Assembly (NCBI GenBank): GCA_003158365.1
Contig: PMIW01000081.1
Coordinates: 296 to 5,954 of the forward strand
DNA: 5,659 nt
Source: Ignavibacteriota bacterium
GTDB taxonomy: Bacteria; Bacteroidota; Ignavibacteria; Tepidaquicellales; Tepidaquicellaceae
Direction of reading: 5' to 3'
The first letter of the stretch is position 1. Each line of letters starts with the position of its first letter. This document shows, in pieces, positions 1 to 4,493 of this stretch. A program made the position numbers and the translations under genes. The notes beneath the pieces are model-generated. The model was not told the DNA's origin and searched no databases. It worked only from the letters and a program-made list of their open reading frames with translations.

Positions 1-254
1 ACGGCAACGCAAATGCACTATATGATAAAATTTGTGAGAAGCTTGGCAATTACGGATTCAAGCCCGATAAAATATTCCGTCCTCACATCACGCTCGGAAG
101 AATCAGAAGGGATAAAAAAGTAAATCTTGAATACTTAAAAGAGAAAATAAAAATTGATTTAAGTATTAAATTGAGTGATTTTTATCTGATGGAAAGCAAG
201 CTGGATTCCCGCGGGTCTGTATACAGGGAAATAAAAAAATTTAACCTTTGTTAA
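1..254 (+). CDS. thpR: RNA 2',3'-cyclic phosphodiesterase (2'-5' RNA ligase family), C-terminal part
   Basis: This is the last 83 residues of a plus-strand gene that begins before the window; the reading frame starts at base 3 and ends with TAA at 252-254. The tract RPHITLGR (bases 78-101) carries the second HxTx motif of the 2H phosphoesterase family. The ending FYLMESKLDSRGSVYREI matches the usual LigT/ThpR tail, where a Ser, a Gly and a Tyr follow a hydrophobic strand. Family members are cytoplasmic proteins of about 175-190 residues with two HxTx motifs that open 2',3'-cyclic phosphates on RNA to 2'-phosphates, and some show 2'-5' ligase activity in vitro. The first HxTx motif must lie outside the window, so an intact active site cannot be confirmed. 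The 3' end overlaps the convergent TPR gene by 14 nt. The family call is secure; the physiological substrate is not known from sequence. Confidence 0.85.
   Translation, partial: GNANALYDKICEKLGNYGFKPDKIFRPHITLGRIRRDKKVNLEYLKEKIKIDLSIKLSDFYLMESKLDSRGSVYREIKKFNLC
231..254 (-). terminator. Possible weak terminator built from the stop codons of two convergent genes
   Basis: Bases 241-245 (TTAAC) and 250-254 (GTTAA) are a perfect 5-bp inverted repeat around CTTT. On the minus strand this hairpin is followed at once by ATTTTTTTAT (240-231), the layout of an intrinsic terminator for the TPR gene. The stem is short, with one G-C pair, so it is weak on its own. Each arm contains the stop codon of one of the two overlapping genes. 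Confidence 0.3.
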
Positions 255-624
255 ATCTGTTGCAGTACTTATCGATTAAAATCTGCGCATCCTCGAATCC
301 GAGCTCTTTTGCCTTACGCCAGTCTTCGCAGGATTTTTTAATATCATCGAGTATCCTGTGTGTTACGCCCCTGTTGTAGTATGCTTCTGCGTAATCGCTT
401 TTCAGTTTTATTGCCTTATTGAAATCTTTTATGGCTTTCGTGTATTTGTGATATTCCTTGCCGTAGAGCAGCCCTCTTGAAAAGTAGGCTTCCGCAAAAT
501 CAGAATTCATTTCTATTGCAATGCTAAAATCGGAAAGGGCGCCCTCGAAATCTCTTAATTCATATTTTTCAATTCCGTTTTTATAGTAATCTTCCGCGTT
601 ATTTGTGTACCTGTATTTTTTCAT
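241..624 (-). CDS. Small tetratricopeptide-repeat (TPR) protein
   Basis: This 127-residue protein consists almost entirely of TPR helices. Repeat 1 is near residues 10-42 (EDYYKNGIEKYELRDFEGAL then SDFSIAIEMN), repeat 2 near 43-77 (AEAYFSRGLLYG...AIKDFNKAIKL) and repeat 3 near 78-112 (AEAYYNRGVTHR...CEDWRKAKELG). The C-terminal Cys-x-Asp-Trp-x-x-Ala-x-x-x-Gly pattern is common at the end of short bacterial TPR proteins. TPRs bind other proteins; no partner or enzymatic domain is visible. No signal peptide or membrane segment is seen, so it is probably cytoplasmic. The frame stays open to base 786, but I chose the ATG at 624: the extra 54 residues are low-complexity, have no TPR pattern, and their DNA contains a terminator hairpin. 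No clear ribosome binding site precedes 624. The stop codon lies inside the convergent thpR-like gene. The fold is secure, the function unknown. Confidence 0.85.
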   Translation of the reverse strand: MKKYRYTNNAEDYYKNGIEKYELRDFEGALSDFSIAIEMNSDFAEAYFSRGLLYGKEYHKYTKAIKDFNKAIKLKSDYAEAYYNRGVTHRILDDIKKSCEDWRKAKELGFEDAQILIDKYCNRFNKG

Positions 625-692
625 GTTGGCAAATTGGTTATGTAATCTAATTAATCCTGCTTGAAAATTAAACGAACAAATTCTTTTCCCAC

Positions 693-736
693 AAAAAAAC
701 GGCAAATACAATAAGGAAGACGAACTGTATTTGCCG
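693..736 (-). terminator. Rho-independent terminator after the alanine aminotransferase gene
   Basis: Bases 700-709 (CGGCAAATAC) and 727-736 (GTATTTGCCG) form a perfect 10-bp stem with a 17-nt loop. Read on the minus strand, the stem ends at base 700 and is followed directly by seven T residues (699-693). The plus strand has no T run after the hairpin, so the signal works leftward. It sits about 107 nt downstream of the aminotransferase stop and 69 nt upstream of the TPR start. It should end the aminotransferase transcript and separate it from the TPR gene, which would then need its own promoter between roughly 625 and 692. Confidence 0.75.
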
Positions 737-843
737 AAAAGGAGGCGAACAATAAAAAAACTATGAAAACAAAATTTACAATACAAAATTACCCGTAATG
801 AAAAATTTATTATATACCAAAATTTATCTCTTATACTCTGAAA

Positions 844-2274
844 TTAATTTTCTTTCATTCTCTTCACGTAGCCCAAATGAAAATCCTTAATCAGTCTTAC
901 AAGGTCTTCGATTTCGTTTCTCGGCGGAAGAATAGTCGTTCTGAAATGCAGTGTTCCCGGCATCTGTCCGAATCCCGAGCCCGGCACTACGCAGATTCCT
1001 GTTTCTTCCAGAAGCGACATGCAGTAATCCGAATCTCTCTTTGCTTCATATTTTAATCTTTCGTCTTCACTCATTGCAAGCGGGTCAACACCTTTTTTAT
1101 GAGGCAGTTCGAATTTAACATAAGCATACATTGCACCCTGAGGCACATCGGTTGACATTCCTTCTATTTTATTAAGTTCTATTCCGAGGATTTCGGATTT
1201 TGCTTTGAGCTCACTCAGTATCCCGTTTTTTTCTTTTTCATATAGCTCATAAGATTCTTCTCCGGGCTGAGGAGGATTGACCATCAGATACGTAACTATC
1301 TGCCCGTCAACATTTGAGCACAAACTTACGGATTGCAATTTTATGATTTGTTCAAAAACATCTTCCGGAATATTTCTTATTTCAAAATACCCGCCCCTGT
1401 GCCCGCACTCTCCGAGAAAACCTTTTGATACGGAGTGAAAGCTGAAGAGCGTAATTTCTTTTTCACCCATTTCGTGCATTGCCTTTGCGAATGAAACGAA
1501 TTTGCATCCTTTGAGGTAAACATTTTCCTGGTAAACTTCATCCGCAAGAAGAGAAAGATTATATCTCTTTGCAAATTTGATAATCATTTTAATATTATCT
1601 ACGGAAAGCACAGCCCCTGTGGGATTTCCCGGGTTAATAACAGCTATTGCAACGGGATTTATTCCGCCCGACTTTGCTTTTATTATGCTTTCTTCCAAAA
1701 CTTTTTCGTTTAACTGCCATGAATTTTCTTCATCGAGATAGTAACCGATTAGTTTACCGCCGTATAGAGTGAGAGTTGCGCTGTAAAGCGGATATTGCGG
1801 AATCGGAATCATCACACCGTCATTGGGATTTTTCAGAAGTACTGTTAATACTGACTGCACACCTTTGCTTGCGCCGTCGGTTAAAATGATTTTATCTTTA
1901 TCAGCCGGGATGCCGTCGCGTTTTTTAATAAAGTCTGCAATTGCCTGCCTTATAAAAGTAATTCCCGCACTTTGAGTATATGCACCTGTGCCGGTTGGAT
2001 TTTTTTCAAGAATATATTTAGCTTTTGCAACAATATCTTTCGGATAAAATTTTTCTGCTGCGGGATTATTTATCAAATCAGGATATTCGAGAAGACTCAG
2101 AACCTGTCTTATATATGTAAGCGGTTTTTGTTTAAGCGCCTGCGGATTTCCGATGTTGCAATAGATAATCTTCTTTCCTTTTTCTTCGAGTTCCTGCGCT
2201 CTCAGTACAATCTTGCCCCTAACTGCATATTGAGCTTCAATCAGTCTTGAATTAATGTTTTTGATGTTAATCAT
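844..2274 (-). CDS. Alanine aminotransferase (eukaryote-type ALT/GPT family)
   Basis: This complete 476-residue, PLP-dependent class I aminotransferase should interconvert alanine plus 2-oxoglutarate with pyruvate plus glutamate in the cytoplasm. Features in order: the ALT-typical N-terminus INSRLIEAQYAVRG (residues 7-20), NIGNPQALKQKP (40-51), LTDGASKGV (131-139), IPIPQYPLYSAT (156-167), INPGNPTGAV (213-222), ADEVYQENVY (244-253) with the Asp that contacts the PLP ring nitrogen, SFHSVSKGFLGECGHRGGY (278-296) with Lys284 as the expected Schiff-base lysine, QGAMYAY (379-385), and GICVVPGSGFGQ...HFRTTILPP (426-451) with Arg445 as the likely carboxylate-binding arginine. These blocks match animal, plant and yeast ALT more closely than the shorter enterobacterial AlaA. 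Length is normal for that family. The ATG at 2274 gives the expected N-terminus and is preceded by an A/T-only stretch without a ribosome binding site. An intrinsic terminator follows. Activity on related 2-oxo acids cannot be excluded. Confidence 0.92.
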   Translation of the reverse strand: MINIKNINSRLIEAQYAVRGKIVLRAQELEEKGKKIIYCNIGNPQALKQKPLTYIRQVLSLLEYPDLINNPAAEKFYPKDIVAKAKYILEKNPTGTGAYTQSAGITFIRQAIADFIKKRDGIPADKDKIILTDGASKGVQSVLTVLLKNPNDGVMIPIPQYPLYSATLTLYGGKLIGYYLDEENSWQLNEKVLEESIIKAKSGGINPVAIAVINPGNPTGAVLSVDNIKMIIKFAKRYNLSLLADEVYQENVYLKGCKFVSFAKAMHEMGEKEITLFSFHSVSKGFLGECGHRGGYFEIRNIPEDVFEQIIKLQSVSLCSNVDGQIVTYLMVNPPQPGEESYELYEKEKNGILSELKAKSEILGIELNKIEGMSTDVPQGAMYAYVKFELPHKKGVDPLAMSEDERLKYEAKRDSDYCMSLLEETGICVVPGSGFGQMPGTLHFRTTILPPRNEIEDLVRLIKDFHLGYVKRMKEN

Positions 2275-2305
2275 AAAATATTTTTATTTATTGGATATGT
2301 ATTTA

Positions 2306-2313
2306 CAAATTTA
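2306..2313 (-). promoter_or_regulatory. Possible Bacteroidota-type -7 promoter element for the aminotransferase gene
   Basis: The minus strand reads TAAATTTG here, an exact match to the TAnnTTTG -7 consensus described for the primary sigma factor of Bacteroidota. It lies about 31 nt upstream of the aminotransferase ATG, giving a leader of roughly 25 nt. The upstream region has only a weak T-rich stretch where the -33 TTG element should be (around 2331-2337), and matches to so short a motif arise by chance in AT-rich DNA. Confidence 0.3.
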
Positions 2314-2350
2314 CCTGTTTTAAACTCACTTTAAAAGTCCGAAAAATATC

Positions 2351-2386
2351 ACAGATTACACTGATTACATTGATTTCGCTGATTTC
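2351..2386. repeat. Four imperfect 9-bp tandem units
   Basis: The units are ACAGATTAC, ACTGATTAC, ATTGATTTC and GCTGATTTC, directly adjacent, all sharing GATT at the same place and ending in AC or TC. Because nine is a multiple of three, the plus strand would read as a repeating three-residue pattern (T-D-Y, T-D-Y, I-D-F, A-D-F), but no start codon or long frame contains it. From memory, similar ACAGATTACAC-like strings recur in intergenic DNA of FCB-group genomes; I could not check that here. Its role is unknown. Confidence 0.6.
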
Positions 2387-2420
2387 TATAATAAAATGAT
2401 TTCAAGATAATATTTAATAT

Positions 2421-2440
2421 GTCTAAAAGTCTAATGTCTA
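2421..2440. repeat. Three GTCTA direct repeats
   Basis: GTCTA occurs at 2421-2425, 2429-2433 and 2436-2440, in one orientation with start-to-start spacing of 8 and 7 nt. The cluster lies about 140-160 bp upstream of the predicted sigma-54 transcription start, a distance at which enhancer-binding activators can bind. A role as binding sites is a guess; simple repeats like this also arise by slippage. Confidence 0.25.
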
Positions 2441-2553
2441 TTGTAATTTTTAATTTCTGTAATTTCTTTTTCTCATTTTGAGCCATTAATTTCATTTTAA
2501 TACTAAGTTCTAAATAAACATACATTTTTTTGTAAAAAAAATAAATGATTTTA

Positions 2554-2569
2554 TGGCACGCGATTTGTA
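2554..2569 (+). promoter_or_regulatory. Sigma-54 (RpoN) -24/-12 promoter
   Basis: The plus strand reads TGGCACGCGATTTGTA, against the sigma-54 consensus TGGCACG-N4-TTGCW. All seven bases of the -24 block match. The -12 block has TTGTA, differing only at the C of the GC pair. The distance from the first G of the GG (2555) to the G of the -12 block (2567) is exactly 12, as sigma-54 requires. The predicted start is near 2580. The site lies in intergenic DNA, and a chance match this long is unlikely in so AT-rich a sequence. If real, transcription needs an ATP-dependent enhancer-binding activator whose site would be upstream. No clear activator palindrome was found; A/T tracts at 2525-2541 might give DNA curvature. 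Confidence 0.6.
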
Positions 2570-2579
2570 TTAATAAGTA

Positions 2580-2687
2580 TCAAGAAAAAATAATTTAAGA
2601 AAGGTAACAAAAAGTAAAATAACAAAAATCCCAAATCCCAATTTACCCTCAAATACTCCCTAATTTAGTTTATGGAGTATTTTTTTT
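2580..2687 (+). ncRNA. Candidate sigma-54-driven small RNA or attenuated operon leader
   Basis: The interval is defined by the predicted sigma-54 start near 2580 and the intrinsic terminator ending near 2687, giving an RNA of about 108 nt. The 5' two-thirds is A-rich with little predicted structure, then comes a C-rich stretch (2626-2660) and the terminator hairpin. The only ATG, inside the hairpin at 2672-2674, opens an 18-codon frame running past the terminator, so the RNA is unlikely to be translated. The operon start codon lies 83 nt beyond the terminator, so the RNA could instead be a leader that is usually stopped early. It matches no RNA family that I recognise. Both ends are inferred. 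Confidence 0.35.
2651..2687 (+). terminator. Rho-independent terminator in the intergenic region
   Basis: Bases 2651-2659 (AAATACTCC) and 2674-2682 (GGAGTATTT) pair perfectly over 9 bp around a 14-nt loop, and the right arm runs into eight T residues (2680-2687). The stem has three G-C pairs at the loop end. No plus-strand protein gene lies upstream within 2 kb, so the hairpin must stop either a non-coding transcript or a leader of the downstream operon. Confidence 0.7.
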
Positions 2688-2711
2688 ATCCGGAAAATAA
2701 AATTTACGGGC

Positions 2712-2726
2712 AAAATTCTGAATTTT
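2712..2726. promoter_or_regulatory. Perfect 15-bp palindrome, possible operator
   Basis: AAAATTC and GAATTTT flank a single central T, forming a 7-bp perfect inverted repeat 44 bp upstream of the reductase start codon. Position and symmetry would suit a dimeric repressor or activator. The AT-only arms make a chance occurrence quite possible, and I recognise no known operator. Confidence 0.25.
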
Positions 2727-2770
2727 AGGTAGATATTAAATTCGCTATTTTGATTTATCTAAATTAAGTT

Positions 2771-3481
2771 ATGGCAGAAAAAATAATTACATTGAAGGAC
2801 AGAAAGTTAATCAACGAAAATACTCTTGCAATGTGGTTCGATAAAAAAGGAAGCGGGTTTGAGTTCGAGCCCGGGCAGTACGCAAAGATTACATTGCTCG
2901 AGCCGATTCACAACGATGATGAAGGAAACTCGAGGCTCTTTTCCATCAGCACTGCACCCACGAAAGATTATTTGATGTTCACTACGCGCGCGCTTGATTC
3001 GGCATTCAATAAAAATATTCTTGAACTTCCTATTGGCACGAAGGCGACAATAAGCGAACCCGGCGGAAACACCGTACTGCACAAGGATTCAGGCATATCT
3101 GCGGTTTTTTTAATCGGCGGAATTGGAATCACGCCTGTCAGGTGCATGGTTGAATATATTGTCGAAAGCAAGCTTCCGTACGATGCGACTCTTTTTTATT
3201 CAAATCCGAACGCAGAGTCGATGGCATTCTTCGAAGATTTCGAAAACTGGGCGAGAGTTTACGACGGTTTCAAATTCATTCCGACTATAGATGATTCTTC
3301 GAACAAGAACTGGAAATATAATGTCGGATACATAAATAAAGAATTAATCCTGAAAAATATCCCCGATATAAACAAACCAATTTACTATATTGTCGGACCG
3401 CTTGCTATGGTTGATGCAATGGAAATTCTTTTACTCGATATGGGCATCAGTAAAGATAAAATAAAATTAGAAAGATTTTAG
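2771..3481 (+). CDS. FAD-dependent NAD(P)H oxidoreductase, ferredoxin-reductase family
   Basis: This complete 236-residue protein has the two domains of ferredoxin-NADP reductase-like flavoenzymes. The FAD barrel covers about residues 1-100: PGQYAKI (34-40), the FAD-contacting RLFSIST (55-61), and FTTRALDSAFNKNI (70-83) followed by LPIGTKATISEPGG (86-99). The NAD(P)-binding domain follows: FLIGGIGITP (113-122) with the glycine-rich nucleotide loop, LFYSN (141-145), YYIVGPLAMV (205-214), and the C-terminal ERF (234-236). It has one cysteine and no 2Fe-2S ferredoxin domain, so it should pass electrons between NAD(P)H and a separate carrier such as ferredoxin, flavodoxin or a partner enzyme in the cytoplasm. 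NADH versus NADPH cannot be told. The ATG at 2771 fits the family N-terminus; no ribosome binding site is evident. It is the first gene of a four-gene run, and the methyltransferase starts 2 nt after its stop. Confidence 0.85.
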   Translation: MAEKIITLKDRKLINENTLAMWFDKKGSGFEFEPGQYAKITLLEPIHNDDEGNSRLFSISTAPTKDYLMFTTRALDSAFNKNILELPIGTKATISEPGGNTVLHKDSGISAVFLIGGIGITPVRCMVEYIVESKLPYDATLFYSNPNAESMAFFEDFENWARVYDGFKFIPTIDDSSNKNWKYNVGYINKELILKNIPDINKPIYYIVGPLAMVDAMEILLLDMGISKDKIKLERF

Positions 3482-3483
3482 TT

Positions 3484-4233
3484 ATGAAATCCACATTAAG
3501 ATTTACCGGCAGGGTAGCGAATTACGTGAAATACCGACCCTCATATCCTGAGGCAATATTGAATTTGCTTGAAAAGGAAATTGACTTCGACCAGCAGAAA
3601 GATGTTGCAGATATAGGCTCGGGTACCGGGAAATTGTCAAAGTTATTTTTGAATAACGAAAATCTTGTTTACGGAGTTGAGCCGAACGATGAAATGCGCG
3701 AAGCGGGCGAAAAAATTCTGAAGGATTATATTAATTTTATAAGCATTAACGCAACTGCGGAGTTTACGGCTCTTGCCGACAAGTGTGTTGATTTAATCGT
3801 GTCGGGACAGGCTTTTCACTGGTTTGATTCAGATAAAGCGAAAACGGAATTTCAAAGAATAATCAGGCCCGGCGGATTCGTGGTGCTGATGTGGAATAAA
3901 CGCGACACGGATGTTTCACCGTTCATGCAGGAATACGATTCGCTTGTTCGTGAATTTTGTCCTGATTATGTTCCCGAAGACGGAATAGACGACTCTGTTT
4001 TAAACGGGTTTTACGGGGTGAAAAACTTCAGGCGTGCGAATTTCAAAAATCTTCAGACGTTTGATTATTCAGGATTAAAAGGCAGGCTTCTATCTGCTTC
4101 TTATGCTCCTATGGAAGGTGACTGCAGTAAAGAAATGCTGAAAAAATTAAAAGAAATATTCGAAAAGCACAATAAAGACGGCAAAATATATTTTGTATAT
4201 AATACAAAAGTGTATTTTGGAAAAATAAAATAA
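3484..4233 (+). CDS. Class I SAM-dependent methyltransferase
   Basis: This complete 249-residue protein has a type-11 methyltransferase domain. The N-terminal RFTGRVANYVKYRPSYP (residues 6-22) is the usual entry to a family of small-molecule methyltransferases. VADIGSGTGKLS (41-52) is SAM-binding motif I, YGVEPNDEMR (63-72) holds the acidic residue expected to bind the SAM ribose, and DLIVSGQAFHWFD (103-115) and IIRPGGFVVLMWNKR (126-140) are the later strands and motif III. The C-terminal 110 residues would form the substrate cap. The acceptor is unknown: relatives are often only generically annotated, and some resemble trans-aconitate or ubiquinone/menaquinone-type methyltransferases. No Cys-rich or nucleic-acid-binding region is seen. 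The start codon is 2 nt after the reductase stop, which suggests translational coupling and co-regulation. Class is secure, substrate not. Confidence 0.85.
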   Translation: MKSTLRFTGRVANYVKYRPSYPEAILNLLEKEIDFDQQKDVADIGSGTGKLSKLFLNNENLVYGVEPNDEMREAGEKILKDYINFISINATAEFTALADKCVDLIVSGQAFHWFDSDKAKTEFQRIIRPGGFVVLMWNKRDTDVSPFMQEYDSLVREFCPDYVPEDGIDDSVLNGFYGVKNFRRANFKNLQTFDYSGLKGRLLSASYAPMEGDCSKEMLKKLKEIFEKHNKDGKIYFVYNTKVYFGKIK

Positions 4234-4240
4234 TAATTTA

Positions 4241-4245
4241 AAGGA
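4241..4245 (+). promoter_or_regulatory. Shine-Dalgarno site of the DUF2892 gene
   Basis: AAGGA sits 7 nt upstream of the ATG at 4253, which favours that start over the in-frame ATG at 4265. The reductase, tryptophanase and aminotransferase genes have only A/T-rich leaders, so this gene may be translated more independently. Confidence 0.6.
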
Positions 4246-4252
4246 AAATATT

Positions 4253-4450
4253 ATGAAATGTAATATGGGCAAAACAGATAAGACTATCCGTATTATTATC
4301 GGAGTGGCAATACTTATCTCAGGTGTTATTTTTAACAGCTGGTGGGGTCTGTTAGGATTTATTCCGATAATGGTCGCACTGTCGGGAAGATGCGGTCTTT
4401 ATTATTTATTAAAAATAGATACTGCAAAAAAAGAATCAGCAGAGAAATAA
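4253..4450 (+). CDS. DUF2892 (YgaP-like) small membrane protein
   Basis: This 65-residue protein starts MKCNMGKTDKTIRI, the characteristic DUF2892 opening with a short polar segment and an Arg ahead of the first helix. Two hydrophobic stretches follow, about residues 12-27 and 29-44, then GRCGLYYLLKI (45-55), matching the family's conserved Gly-x-Cys-x-x-Tyr after the second helix, and a short Lys/Glu-rich tail. It should be an inner-membrane hairpin. In other proteins this domain is fused to rhodanese (sulfurtransferase) domains, as in E. coli YgaP; stand-alone copies have no settled function. It is one of the few genes here with a good ribosome binding site: AAGGA at 4241-4245, 7 nt before the ATG. 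It starts 19 nt after the methyltransferase stop. Confidence 0.85.
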   Translation: MKCNMGKTDKTIRIIIGVAILISGVIFNSWWGLLGFIPIMVALSGRCGLYYLLKIDTAKKESAEK

Positions 4451-4493
4451 TAAATTAAATGAACGAAAATAAAAATTAAAAATAAAAATATAA

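Larger units (their letters stand above)
2275..2770. other. 496-bp intergenic region rich in regulatory signals and repeats
   Basis: No credible protein gene was found on either strand. From left to right it holds a possible minus-strand promoter (about 2306-2313), a four-unit 9-bp tandem repeat (2351-2386), three GTCTA direct repeats (2421-2440), an AT-rich stretch with a T7/A8 inverted repeat (2525-2541), a sigma-54 promoter (2554-2569), a C-rich stretch (2626-2660), an intrinsic terminator (2651-2687) and a short palindrome (2712-2726). It separates the leftward aminotransferase gene from the rightward operon, so promoters for both must lie within it. Confidence 0.8.

Noticed and set aside
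625..786. N-terminal extension of the TPR protein to an ATG at 786 on the minus strand
   Set aside because: The extra 54 residues are low-complexity and lack TPR character, and the DNA holds a terminator hairpin that would stop such a transcript. The ATG at 624 gives a sensible protein.
763..891. Two tiny plus-strand frames joined by TAATG (11 and about 30 residues)
   Set aside because: The Shine-Dalgarno-like sequence is too far from the first ATG, the second frame runs antisense into the aminotransferase gene, and neither resembles a known small protein.
1377..2250. Open frames of 65 and 92 codons within the aminotransferase gene
   Set aside because: They are out-of-frame shadows of a gene with clear family motifs and have no domain character.
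2351..2440. CRISPR array
   Set aside because: The repeats are only 5-9 bp and adjacent or nearly so, with no 25-40 bp repeats and spacers, and no cas genes are present.
2672..2728. 18-codon frame starting inside the terminator hairpin
   Set aside because: It crosses the poly-T tail, has no ribosome binding site, and translation would require read-through of the terminator.
2807..3171. Minus-strand frames of 91 and 67 codons opposite the reductase gene
   Set aside because: Antisense shadows; the plus strand encodes clear FAD and NAD(P) motifs over the same bases.
4459..4479. Six-codon frame before tnaA as a TnaC-like leader peptide
   Set aside because: It has no Trp codon, no ribosome binding site, and is made of AT-rich filler; nothing supports a leader role.
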